DNA of 64,000 nucleotides from Phycisphaerales bacterium (GTDB lineage: Bacteria > Planctomycetota > Phycisphaerae > Phycisphaerales > SM1A02), in assembly GCA_009691805.1 (NCBI GenBank), contig SIAK01000004.1:1-64000 (forward strand), read 5' to 3'. Position numbers and translations under genes: made by a program. The notes beneath the pieces are model-generated. The model was not told the DNA's origin, searched no databases, and was given only the letters and a program-made list of their open reading frames with translations. Numbering within the stretch: the stretch's first letter is position 1; each line of letters opens with the position of its first letter. Of the stretch, positions 37,961 through 46,106 are shown in pieces.

Positions 37961-38472
37961 GCGCAACTGAAAAAAGTTCGAATGCAGGTGGCTTCCGTTT
38001 GTACGCGTGCGAAGTCTTCGGACTTGGGCGATTGCCCTTCGCGCCAGGATCGTGGGGTTCGTTGCCGCCGGTCGTGCTCGCGTTCGGGTTGACTTTGCTC
38101 GGCACATCTGGCCGCGAGATCGATATGTCGGTGGGATTGCTCGGCATCCTCTTCGGTGTGATCTGTTTAGTGTGGGGCGATCATGCGGAGAAATGCATCG
38201 GCAAGAAGGATCCAGGTCGCGTGGTCGCGGATGAAGTCGCAGGCCAAGCGATCGCGCTGATGTGGTTGCCGTGGAGTTCGAACTGGGCTCGCAACTTTGC
38301 GATCTGCTCGATCGCGTTTGTTGCGTTCCGAATCTTCGATGTGATCAAACCGCCACCGGCGCGAAGACTGCAGAAGATTCACGGCGGAGCGGGCATTCTT
38401 GTGGACGATCTGATTGCAGGTCTCTACGCACTCGCGTTGACGCAAATCATCGTGCGAACTGCAAACCTCTAG
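37957..38472 (+). CDS. pgpA: Phosphatidylglycerophosphatase A
   Basis: Dephosphorylates phosphatidylglycerophosphate to phosphatidylglycerol, the step after PgsA. The GTG at 37957 overlaps the pgsA stop, giving 171 residues; the open frame extends further left but only as out-of-frame pgsA sequence. Family motifs are FGLGRLPFAPGSWGSLPPV, CIGKKDPGRVVADEVAGQA and FRIFDVIKPPPARRLQKIHGG (shown in part) with the acidic GILVDDLIAG. Four hydrophobic segments are visible. Pairing of synthase and phosphatase in one coupled unit is a strong functional context. Confidence 0.93.
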   Translation: MSATEKSSNAGGFRLYACEVFGLGRLPFAPGSWGSLPPVVLAFGLTLLGTSGREIDMSVGLLGILFGVICLVWGDHAEKCIGKKDPGRVVADEVAGQAIALMWLPWSSNWARNFAICSIAFVAFRIFDVIKPPPARRLQKIHGGAGILVDDLIAGLYALALTQIIVRTANL

Positions 38473-38490
38473 CGCCTACACTCAAGACCC

Positions 38491-39405
38491 ATGCGGGAGT
38501 TCGATCTCCTCAATCGCGTCTTCGCTCAGAACACAAGCCTTCCCGCGAGTGTCACGTTGCCACCTGGCGATGACATGGCGGCGATGCGTCTTGCACTGCA
38601 CACGTCGACGATTCTCGCTGCTGCGGACAGTGTTGTCGAAGGTCGACACACGCCGCTCGGTGGTGACGCGTACGCGATGGGACGCAAGGCGATCTTGCGC
38701 AATGTCTCGGATGTCGCAGCGATGGCGAACGCGCAACCGCTCGCGACACTTGCATGCGCGATGATTCCTGCAGGCACGGATGAAGCGCGTGTTTGGCGGT
38801 TGTTTGAAGGGCTGCGCGAGACGGCGCTTGCATGGAATGCGCCGCTCATTGGTGGCGACACAACGGTGGTGGGTGCGGAGAGTGCGATGAGTGTTGCCGT
38901 CACGATTCTCGCAACGCCCCTTGACTGCAACGCAGCGCTCGCGACGAGAACTGCCGCACGTGTCGATGACGGTGTGTATGTCACCGGCAGTATTGGTGGC
39001 GCGTGGGATCGAGCGACTGGACTCGGACGCCACTTGGATTTCACGCCGCGACTTCGCGTTGCGCAGGAACTCTTTCGCACGCTCGGCAGTCGGCTGCACG
39101 CGATGATTGATGTGAGTGACGGGCTCGCGCAAGATCTCGGACACATTGCGCGAAGTTCGTCTGTCACGATTGATCTTGAACTCGCGCGCGTGCCGATCGC
39201 GAGCGGTTGGAATCCGCGCGACGCGATCGCGCACGGCGAAGATTACGAATTGGCATTCACTGCAGTGGGCGAGGTTCCTGCGATGCTCGAAGGCGTCGCG
39301 ATCACGCGCATCGGCGTGGTCACAAGCGGTGAGGGTGTGGTGATCCTCGTCGATGGTGCGCATCGAGAGCGATCGACGAACGCTGGATGGGAGCATGTTG
39401 CATGA
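38491..39405 (+). CDS. thiL: Thiamine-monophosphate kinase
   Basis: Phosphorylates thiamine monophosphate to thiamine diphosphate. The 304-residue protein has PPGDDMAAM near the start, the RNVSDVAAMANAQPLA segment, PLIGGDTTVV, the Gly-rich VTGSIGGAW, and MIDVSDGLAQDLGHI followed by GEDYELAFT. This is the complete set of ThiL landmarks. Thiamine diphosphate is the cofactor of DXS encoded at the left end. It follows pgpA by 18 bp and overlaps the next gene by 4 bp (ATGA), so it belongs to the pgsA-pgpA operon. Confidence 0.95.
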   Translation: MREFDLLNRVFAQNTSLPASVTLPPGDDMAAMRLALHTSTILAAADSVVEGRHTPLGGDAYAMGRKAILRNVSDVAAMANAQPLATLACAMIPAGTDEARVWRLFEGLRETALAWNAPLIGGDTTVVGAESAMSVAVTILATPLDCNAALATRTAARVDDGVYVTGSIGGAWDRATGLGRHLDFTPRLRVAQELFRTLGSRLHAMIDVSDGLAQDLGHIARSSSVTIDLELARVPIASGWNPRDAIAHGEDYELAFTAVGEVPAMLEGVAITRIGVVTSGEGVVILVDGAHRERSTNAGWEHVA

Positions 39406-40175
39406 ACGACGCGCAGACGTGGATACTTTCGTTTGTCGCACGCGATTGCAGCGAGACGGAGCAACTCGCGTTCGTCATCGGCGATGTGTTACGAAGTCGC
39501 ACGCCGCGCCAGCGCAGTGCCTCGCACGCGATCGTCGTAGCACTCGTCGGTGAACTCGGCGCAGGAAAGACGGCATTTGCGCGAGGACTTGCGAGCGGGT
39601 TTGGCGTTGAGCAATCGCAAGTGAGTAGCCCGACGTTCACACTGCGCATGGATCACTCCGCAGAGCGCGCCTCACCAGCGGCACCCGAACTCTTCGCACA
39701 CTTGGATTGCTGGCGCATGCAAACAGGCGCGCTTGAGAGTGTTGGATTTGATGCGCTCTTGCAAGAAGCTGGCGCACTTGTCGCAATCGAGTGGCCACAG
39801 AAAATTGCGGCTGCGCTGCAGGATGCGCGACGCATTGATGTCACGCTCTTGCATACGGAATCCGTAGGCGAGGGCGCAAGTCCGCAGTCGCGCCGAGTTC
39901 ATGTGGATTGCAGCGCGTTGGCGAAGATCGATCCATCGCTTGCGATGCGCGTACTGGATGCATTGACATTGCTTGCGCAAGCACCGCGCGTCAGTAGTCT
40001 GCAGTGCGCGCGTTGCGGAGTGGCGGCGATGGCCACGACGTTCGCGCCCTTCTGTACTGCGCGTTGCAGATTGTTGGATCTCGGCGATTGGCTTCGCGGC
40101 GCTTACGTCATCAAAGGCGCGCCTGGCTCCGGCGATCCGCTTTCAGAGGACGCAGCATCGGGCGAGATCGCGTAA
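39402..40175 (+). CDS. tsaE: TsaE (tRNA t6A ATPase) fused to a YacG-like zinc finger
   Basis: The N-terminal part is TsaE, the ATPase needed for threonylcarbamoyladenosine in ANN-decoding tRNAs: Walker A VGELGAGKTAFARGL (about residues 48-62), SSPTFTL, and LFAHLDCWRM. The C-terminal part (about residues 200-245) is YacG-like: CARC, then FAPFCTARCRLLDLGDWLRGAY, giving C-x2-C-x12-C-x3-C. YacG binds and inhibits DNA gyrase in E. coli. I chose the ATG at 39402 because it overlaps the thiL stop. No stop codon separates the two parts. The 3-prime end overlaps the convergent fur-like gene by 73 bp. Confidence 0.88.
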   Translation: MNDAQTWILSFVARDCSETEQLAFVIGDVLRSRTPRQRSASHAIVVALVGELGAGKTAFARGLASGFGVEQSQVSSPTFTLRMDHSAERASPAAPELFAHLDCWRMQTGALESVGFDALLQEAGALVAIEWPQKIAAALQDARRIDVTLLHTESVGEGASPQSRRVHVDCSALAKIDPSLAMRVLDALTLLAQAPRVSSLQCARCGVAAMATTFAPFCTARCRLLDLGDWLRGAYVIKGAPGSGDPLSEDAASGEIA

Positions 40176-40672
40176 ATCTGAAATCGATGTCCGACTGCAC
40201 TCCAACCGAGTTCGGCGCAGAGTCGATTGCGCAGCGCGACAAGTTCTGGCGAATGAAACTCAAGGTGTCGGCCGCTCTTCATGCAGACCATCGAATCACG
40301 CGCAGCCTTGCCGTAAATCAATTGATAGTGGCTCTGCTTGGAATCAAAGAGCGTCTGTTGAATGATGCCAGCGTCAAGCAGCAAACGAATCGTGCGATAG
40401 ACAGTCGCTTTGGAAACGAGATGTTCTTGACTGCGCAGATCGAGCATCAACTCTTCCGCTTCGAAACTTCCGTCACGCGCGATGATTGCTTCGAGGACGT
40501 CTGCGCGCTCTTGCGTGTACTTCAAATCACGCGAGCGAAGGAAGCGGCGGAAGACCGAGCAGAGTGGCGCCCAAGGGAGCGGCGCATCGGTTGGCATGCT
40601 CGCGTTGCCAAGGATGCCGGCGGTTGAAGTTTGTGGTGCGGAAGTCACAACGCCGATGCTATCCGCGGACAC
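40103..40672 (-). CDS. Fur-family transcriptional regulator with degenerate metal site
   Basis: Winged-helix DNA-binding regulator of the Fur/Zur/PerR superfamily, 189 residues. The DNA-binding part has LKYTQERADVLEAI and the recognition helix VSKATVYRTIRLLLDAGII. In the dimerisation part the usual HxH...CxxCG...EF reads RDSMVCMKSGRHLEF: the HxH and the second Cys are gone. The last His (GHRFQIYAI) is kept. An N-terminal extension of about 35 residues precedes the domain; the ATG at residue 26 is a possible start. It overlaps the tsaE-yacG gene tail to tail by 73 bp. Confidence 0.88.
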   Translation of the reverse strand: MSADSIGVVTSAPQTSTAGILGNASMPTDAPLPWAPLCSVFRRFLRSRDLKYTQERADVLEAIIARDGSFEAEELMLDLRSQEHLVSKATVYRTIRLLLDAGIIQQTLFDSKQSHYQLIYGKAARDSMVCMKSGRHLEFHSPELVALRNRLCAELGWSAVGHRFQIYAISPDAASSESGSPEPGAPLMT

Positions 40673-40726
40673 ACGGCGACTCTTGGAATGCCTTGATTCA
40701 AAGGCTTTCTAGACATCCAAAGTCCG

Positions 40727-40740
40727 ATAATGTGCATTAT
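40727..40740. promoter_or_regulatory. AT-rich inverted repeat upstream of the fur-like gene
   Basis: ATAATG-TG-CATTAT, a 6-2-6 inverted repeat 55 bp upstream of the fur-like start and 87 bp downstream of lysC. AT-rich palindromes of this kind are typical operators of Fur-superfamily regulators, so autoregulation is inferred. Confidence 0.45.
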
Positions 40741-40827
40741 GTAAAGTGGAACAGATGCTGGCGAAACAAGGGCAATGCGCCTCAGCATCCATGCCGATGG
40801 CCAAGGATTGGACAACGCCCTCTTCGT

Positions 40828-42096
40828 TCAGCCTGCGGTCGTCTGTTGCATCGACGCACCCGCGAGTCGTTCAAGTCCGAAGCGGTCATGCACCGCGAGC
40901 AGCGCCTTGTCACCGTCCTGCTTGCGGACGATGCACGAGATCTTGATCTCGCTGGTGGTGATGTTCTGAATCGCGACGCCTGCATCGCCAAGCGCTGCAA
41001 ACATTCTGCTCGCCACGCCAACATGCGTCTTCATGCCTGTGCCGACGACGCTGACTTTCGACAATCCAATCTCAACGGCGAGTTCGCCCGTGCCGATGCG
41101 GTCAAGCACTTGACTTGCCACGATCTTGACATCCGCGAGATCTCCGTGATCCACCGTGAACGACAGCGTTGCAACTTCGCCAAACTCTGTCTGCACGATG
41201 TCATCCACCATGATGCCTGCGTTGGCGATCGACTCGAAGATCATCGCTTGCATGCCAACATTGTTTGGAATGCGGCGCAGGCTCACGCGACCCAAGTCTG
41301 CCTTGAGTGCGGCACCAACAACGACAACATCTTCCATCTCGGTAGTCTCCTTGCAGATGATCGTGCCTTCATCTGAACGCTGACTGTGACGAACATGAAT
41401 CGGAACGCCGTAGCGCTCACCAAAGAGCACTGCGCGCGGATGCATGACCTGCGCACCTTGCAGCGCGAGTTCAAGCATTTCTTCGTAACTGATGCGCGGA
41501 AGTTTCACCGCGTTCGGGACGCGGCGCGGATCGGCGGTGTACACACCTTCCACATCCGTGAAGATCTCGCACGTGCCGCCTGTGCTCGCAACTTTGAGCG
41601 CGGACGCGAGCGCGACAGCAGTCGTATCCGAACCCCCGCGACCAAGCGTCGTAATCTCGCCATCTTCGCTCGCGCCTTGAAATCCAGCCACAACCGGCGT
41701 GCGACCCGCAGCAAGTTCGCGTTCAAGCCGCGCGCAATGCACCGAGAGAATGCGTGCTCGTCCAAAGACACCATCCGTCGCAATGCCCGCCTGTTGCCCT
41801 GTGAGACTGACCGCGGGAACGCCGATTCGCTCGAGTGCAGTGGCAACGAGCGAGATGGAGACCTGCTCGCCTGTTGTCATCAACATGTCGAGCTCGCGCT
41901 TGGAGATCGCGCCAGAACTTCCCGCAACGCGCGTCGCGAGTTCGATGAGTTCATCCGTCGATTGCCCCATTGCACTCACGACAACCACAATCTGATGACC
42001 CTGCTCTCGACGTTCACGAATACGCGCAGCACAGCGCGCGATCCGCTGAGGATCGGCAACTGAAGTACCACCAAATTTCTGCACGAACAAAGCCAT
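40828..42096 (-). CDS. lysC: Aspartate kinase
   Basis: Phosphorylates aspartate at the head of the lysine, threonine and methionine pathway. From the ATG at 42096 the protein starts MALFVQKFGGTSVADPQRI, the family N-terminus, and has 422 residues; the open frame extends 18 codons further without family signal. Other landmarks are VVVVSAMGQSTDELI, LGRGGSDTTAVALA and FTDVEGVYTADPR. Two C-terminal ACT domains follow (around KADLGRVSLRRI and LSKVSVVGTGMK), so feedback inhibition by amino acids is expected. Its upstream region carries the 98-bp repeat array. Confidence 0.95.
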   Translation of the reverse strand: MALFVQKFGGTSVADPQRIARCAARIRERREQGHQIVVVVSAMGQSTDELIELATRVAGSSGAISKRELDMLMTTGEQVSISLVATALERIGVPAVSLTGQQAGIATDGVFGRARILSVHCARLERELAAGRTPVVAGFQGASEDGEITTLGRGGSDTTAVALASALKVASTGGTCEIFTDVEGVYTADPRRVPNAVKLPRISYEEMLELALQGAQVMHPRAVLFGERYGVPIHVRHSQRSDEGTIICKETTEMEDVVVVGAALKADLGRVSLRRIPNNVGMQAMIFESIANAGIMVDDIVQTEFGEVATLSFTVDHGDLADVKIVASQVLDRIGTGELAVEIGLSKVSVVGTGMKTHVGVASRMFAALGDAGVAIQNITTSEIKISCIVRKQDGDKALLAVHDRFGLERLAGASMQQTTAG

Positions 42097-42156
42097 AGAT
42101 TGCGCATCCGAGGATATCGAAAATCGCCCGCCACGGCTAGAGCCACGCATCGCCGG

Positions 42157-42447
42157 ATTTCAGGCGTCTGCGATGCATCGCAGCGCCTGAGTCGAAAGCG
42201 ATTGCAGTGTTTTCGCCGCCGCGGCGAGAAACCTGCATGAGCGCTCAACTATGAATTCAGGCGTTCGCGATTCACTCGCGACGCCTGAGTCGAAAGCGAT
42301 TGCAGTGTTTTCGCCGCTGCGGCGAGAAACCTGCATGAGCGCTCAACTATGAATTCAGGCGTTCGCGATTCACTCGCGACGCCTGAGTCGAAAGCGATTG
42401 CAGTGTTTTCGCCGCTGCGGCGAGAAACCTGCATGAGCGCTCAACTA
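42157..42447. repeat. 98-bp tandem repeat array with conserved hairpins
   Basis: Copies begin at 42185, 42283 and 42381 (period 98 bp); the third is partial and a partial fourth precedes the first from 42157. Copies one and two differ at one base. Each unit holds hairpin A (TCGCCGC-T-GCGGCGA, extended by GTTT / AAAC) and hairpin B (GGCGTTCGCGA ... TCGCGACGCC). In the leftmost copy hairpin B reads CTGCGA / TCGCAG instead, with both arms changed so pairing is kept. The array lies between the typA stop and the lysC start. As 98 is not divisible by three, coding is unlikely. Confidence 0.92.
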
Positions 42448-42453
42448 CGCGAC

Positions 42454-42484
42454 GGAATTTGTCCGCGCTTCGCGGCAAATTTCG
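42454..42484 (-). terminator. Hairpin downstream of typA
   Basis: Inverted repeat GAATTTGTCCGCG / CGCGGCAAATTTC around CTT, beginning about 10 bp after the typA stop on the minus strand. The right arm continues into AT-rich pairs but there is no T-run, so termination is only likely. Confidence 0.5.
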
Positions 42485-42493
42485 CGCAAGCAC

Positions 42494-44356
42494 TCAAACA
42501 TTGGCAGCCATGCGGTCTTTGTCGGAGCGTTCCGAACGCTTGCGCGCGCTCTCGTCGAGAATGCGCTTGCGAACGCGGATGGACGATGGCGTCACTTCGA
42601 CGAACTCGTCTTCTTCGATGTACTCGAGCGCCATTTCCAACGTCAGCGTGCGCGCGCCCTTGAGAACGACCGTTGCTTCCTTCACGGTTTCGCGGAAGTT
42701 CGTGAGATGCTTCATGCGAGTGCAGTTCACGACAATATCGTTGTCGCGATTGTGCTCGCCGACGATTTGCCCCGCGTACACCTGATCGCCAGGCTTCACC
42801 GAGAAATATCCGCGATCGGAAAGGCCTTGCAGCGCGTGCTCGGTGATGCGACCACCCTCGAGCGAAATCATCACGCCGTTTCCTCGCTTCCGAACGGCGC
42901 TTGAGCCCGCTCGGTAGCCGCTAAACGTGTGGTGCATGGTCGCGTCGCCTTGCGTGGCTGTGAGCATGCGTGTGCGCATACCGATGAGGCCGCGCGCAGG
43001 AATATCGGCTTCGATATGCATGCGAGTGCCCCGCTGATCCATGCCCTTGATATCCGCGCCACGCGAACCGATGAGTTCGAGAGCGGCGCCGAGCGATGGA
43101 GTTTGCACATCGAGCGAGAGTCGCTCCCAGGGTTCTTGCGTCACACCATCAATCTCGCGCTCGATGACTTCAGGCTTGCCTACGCAGAGCTCGAAGCCTT
43201 CGCGGCGCATGTTCTCGAGGAGCACGCCGAGGTGCAACAGACCACGACCCGAAACGTGGAACTCTTCCTTTGAATCGCCTGGGCTGACCTTGAGCGCAAC
43301 ATTGGATTCCAATTCCTTCTGCAACCGATCCGAGATTTGTCGGGTCGTGACGTACTTGCCTTCGTTGCCAGCAAACGGACCATCGTTGACACGGAAGAGC
43401 ATGTGCAGCGTGGGTTCATCGACCTTCACGCGTGGGAGTGGAAGAATGTCTTCGACGCGACAAATCGTGTCGCCGATTTCAATGTCCGTAATGCCTTCGA
43501 CCGCGCAGAGATCTCCCGCGAGCACTTCAGCGACTTCGTAACGACCAAGTCCTTCGAAGCGATTGACCTTCGCAATCTTGCCGCGGCGCGTTGATCCATC
43601 ACTCTTGCAAGCGACGATGTTGCCTGGCTTGAGTCGACCACCGAAGACGCGACCGATCGCGATGCGACCGATGTAATCGGAGTAGTCGAGATTCGTGACG
43701 AGGAATTGCAGCGGACCTTCCGTGTCGTTGCTCGGCGCAGGGACGCGCGTGACGATCTCTTGGAAGAGTTCGTCGACTCCCCTGTCTTGCACGTTGCGAT
43801 CGCGCGCAGCCCAGCCATCACGACCCGATGCGTAGACGACCGGAAAATCGAGCGCGTGATCATCCGCGCCGAGATCGACGAGAAGATCGAACACTTCGTT
43901 GATGACTTCGTCGATGCGCGCATCGTGGCGATCGCACTTGTTGACGACGACGATTGGTTTGAGACCAACTTCAAGCGCCTTGCTGAGCACGAATCGTGTC
44001 TGCGGCATCGGGCCTTCCATCGCGTCGATGAGCAGCAGGCAACCATCCGCCATGCGGAGGACGCGCTCGACTTCACCACCGAAATCGGCGTGGCCAGGCG
44101 TGTCCAGAATATTGACGCGGAAGACCTCGCCGCGCATCGCACCCGCACGAATCGTGTAGGTGACGGCGCAGTTCTTCGCCAGAATTGTGATCCCGCGTTC
44201 GCGCTCAAGCGGATTCGAATCCAAGAGGCAGGGATGCTCGCCCTCGGCGAGTTTGATGACTCCGGATTGAGCGAGCATGGCATCAACAAGCGTCGTCTTC
44301 CCATGGTCAACGTGCGCAATGATGGCGATGTTACGAAGGTTCTGATCAGCGGTCAT
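42494..44356 (-). CDS. typA: Ribosome-associated GTPase TypA/BipA
   Basis: Translational GTPase involved in ribosome assembly and stress. The 620-residue protein has G1 IAHVDHGKTTLVDAML, the switch ERGITI, G3 DTPGHADFGGEVERVL, G4 NKCDRHDAR, and the downstream GRGLLHLGVLLENMRREGFEL with the TypA-specific C-terminal domain (VRKRGNGVMISLEGGRITEHAL, quoted in part). It starts MTADQNLRNIAIIAHVD. It stands alone, 122 bp after the M32 carboxypeptidase end and before the 98-bp repeats. Confidence 0.95.
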   Translation of the reverse strand: MTADQNLRNIAIIAHVDHGKTTLVDAMLAQSGVIKLAEGEHPCLLDSNPLERERGITILAKNCAVTYTIRAGAMRGEVFRVNILDTPGHADFGGEVERVLRMADGCLLLIDAMEGPMPQTRFVLSKALEVGLKPIVVVNKCDRHDARIDEVINEVFDLLVDLGADDHALDFPVVYASGRDGWAARDRNVQDRGVDELFQEIVTRVPAPSNDTEGPLQFLVTNLDYSDYIGRIAIGRVFGGRLKPGNIVACKSDGSTRRGKIAKVNRFEGLGRYEVAEVLAGDLCAVEGITDIEIGDTICRVEDILPLPRVKVDEPTLHMLFRVNDGPFAGNEGKYVTTRQISDRLQKELESNVALKVSPGDSKEEFHVSGRGLLHLGVLLENMRREGFELCVGKPEVIEREIDGVTQEPWERLSLDVQTPSLGAALELIGSRGADIKGMDQRGTRMHIEADIPARGLIGMRTRMLTATQGDATMHHTFSGYRAGSSAVRKRGNGVMISLEGGRITEHALQGLSDRGYFSVKPGDQVYAGQIVGEHNRDNDIVVNCTRMKHLTNFRETVKEATVVLKGARTLTLEMALEYIEEDEFVEVTPSSIRVRKRILDESARKRSERSDKDRMAANV

Positions 44357-44405
44357 AATGAGTCAACTGAGGGGGAAACCGACGATCGTAGCCGAACCGA
44401 CGCAT

Positions 44406-44440
44406 GAAAACCCTCACTGCTTACGCAAAGAGGGTGAAAC
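44406..44440 (-). terminator. Rho-independent terminator after the M32 carboxypeptidase
   Basis: Stem AACCCTC / GAGGGT(T) around a 14-base loop, followed by TTTT on the minus strand. It is about 40 bp after the gene stop and before typA. Confidence 0.65.
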
Positions 44441-44478
44441 CACATGAAGGCGTAGCATTCTGCGTGCTGTCGGTTCGA

Positions 44479-46002
44479 TCACATGCCGTAGAGCGGTCGT
44501 AGTTTTCCTTCGAGGTGCCGCATGAGTGGCTCTGCGGACAGTGGTTTTCCTGTCACGCGCATGACGAGTTCCGTCGGGCTGAACTGTCGTCCATGCTGGT
44601 GAATCTCGCGATTGAGCCATGTCTTCAGCGCGCCGAATTCCCCGCGCGTGATCTGTGCATCGAGATCAGGAATCGCGTACTTCGCTGCTTCGAAAAATTG
44701 CGCGGCGTAGAGATTGCCGAGCGTGTACGTCGGGAAGTAACCCATCGAGCCCATCGACCAGTGAATGTCCTGCATGCAACCGCGACGATCGTCAGGCACG
44801 GTGAGTCCGAGGTAATCGCGATAGAGGCGATTCCATTCCGCGGGAATGCCTGCGACCTCAAGGTCACCGCGCAGAATCGCGCGCTCAATCTCAAAGCGCA
44901 CCATGATGTGCAGGTTGTAGGTTGCTTCATCGCTCTCTACCCGAATGAGTCCGGGCTCGACAATGTTGGCTGCTTCGTAGAGCGCATCGAGGGAGAATCG
45001 CGTCGGCTCGATACCGAGTTCACTCTTGAATGTCCCCTGCGCCCACATCCAGAACGCTTTGCTGCGACCGACTTGATTTTCCCACATGCGGCTTTGACTC
45101 TCGTGAATGCCGAGGCTCACAGATTGCCCACTCGGCAGACCAACTTGCGAGAAATGCAGCCCTTGCTCGTAGATGCCGTGGCCAGATTCATGCAGCGTGG
45201 ATCCCAGTCCATCGTTGAGGCAATGCGTCGCGTAGCGCGTCGTCATGCGAATGTCGTTGCAATGCGAGCCTGAGCAGAATGGATGCGTTGAACGATCGAG
45301 GCGACCTCGCGAGAAGTCGAATCCGATCTTCGCAGCGACGAACTTGCAGAATGCTTCCTGCTTCTCGATAGGAATCTCAAACTCGTTGAAGGCGTTGGAA
45401 GGCTTGCGCGTTGCGCTCGTGAGTTGCGCGACGAAGGTTTGCAATCGTCCGCGCAAGGGTGTGAACACACCTTCCACCATCTTCGCCGTGCAGCCCGGTT
45501 CGTAGAGATCCGCGAGCGCATCCCACGGTTCACCATGCGCGCGATCCCAACCGAGGCATGCTGCTTTCTCACGCAGCAGCGAGACAAGTTTTTCAAGCCA
45601 TGGTTGAAAACGCTTGAAGTCATTTGCCGCGCGCGATTGCGCCCATTCGTGTTGCGCGATGCTCGCCGTCTTTGTGAGTTCTTCGACGAGCCGTGCGGGA
45701 ACTTTGCAAGCACGCGTGTAATCGCGACGCGCTTCGCGCACGATGCCCGCGCGCACGGGATCGGCGAGCACGTTGCTGTCCTCTTCACATGCTGCGATCA
45801 GTTCGCCGCGTGCATTCGTCTGATCGCGCTCAGCAACAAGTCGTGCGAGCAACGCAAGTTGACGCGAGCGATATTCCACGCCGCCTTCAGGCATCATCGT
45901 CTCTTGATCCCACCCAAGAATTTGTTCCGTGCTACTGAGGAGCACGGACTCGCGAAGGTCGGTGGCGAGTTCGTCAAATGCCGTGCACGTCGCAGTTGTC
46001 AT
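44479..46002 (-). CDS. M32-family (Taq-type) metallocarboxypeptidase
   Basis: Zinc carboxypeptidase removing C-terminal residues from peptides. From the ATG at 46002 (MTTATCTAFDEL) it has 507 residues, as in the family; the frame opens 19 codons earlier. The zinc motif is STLHESGHGIYEQG (HExxH) with the second conserved block IHESQSRMWENQVGRS. The N-terminal QILGWDQETMMPEGG and the late RYDLxLT-like YRDYLGLTVPDD segments also match. Cytoplasmic; no signal peptide. Confidence 0.92.
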   Translation of the reverse strand: MTTATCTAFDELATDLRESVLLSSTEQILGWDQETMMPEGGVEYRSRQLALLARLVAERDQTNARGELIAACEEDSNVLADPVRAGIVREARRDYTRACKVPARLVEELTKTASIAQHEWAQSRAANDFKRFQPWLEKLVSLLREKAACLGWDRAHGEPWDALADLYEPGCTAKMVEGVFTPLRGRLQTFVAQLTSATRKPSNAFNEFEIPIEKQEAFCKFVAAKIGFDFSRGRLDRSTHPFCSGSHCNDIRMTTRYATHCLNDGLGSTLHESGHGIYEQGLHFSQVGLPSGQSVSLGIHESQSRMWENQVGRSKAFWMWAQGTFKSELGIEPTRFSLDALYEAANIVEPGLIRVESDEATYNLHIMVRFEIERAILRGDLEVAGIPAEWNRLYRDYLGLTVPDDRRGCMQDIHWSMGSMGYFPTYTLGNLYAAQFFEAAKYAIPDLDAQITRGEFGALKTWLNREIHQHGRQFSPTELVMRVTGKPLSAEPLMRHLEGKLRPLYGM

Positions 46003-46028
46003 GCGTGCACTGTAGAGGGATTTCGCGG

Positions 46029-46072
46029 TAAAAAAGCCCCTCGCGCGATGGTGTATCACGCGAGGGGCTTTG
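46029..46072 (-). terminator. Rho-independent terminator of the DUF1573-ankyrin gene
   Basis: A 12-bp GC-rich stem AAGCCCCTCGCG / CGCGAGGGGCTT around a 13-base loop, followed by six T on the minus strand. It lies about 35 bp after the stop of the ankyrin gene and just before the carboxypeptidase gene. Confidence 0.9.
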
Positions 46073-46106
46073 CTTGAACAGAGGAATCGAACGGCAATCG
46101 CGAGCG

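Noticed and set aside
42157-42447. CRISPR array
   Set aside because: The units are 98 bp and essentially identical through their whole length; there are no short repeats separated by unique spacers, and no cas genes are present.
42097-42493. Lysine riboswitch in front of lysC
   Set aside because: The region is filled by the 98-bp repeats; I do not see the conserved lysine-aptamer core.
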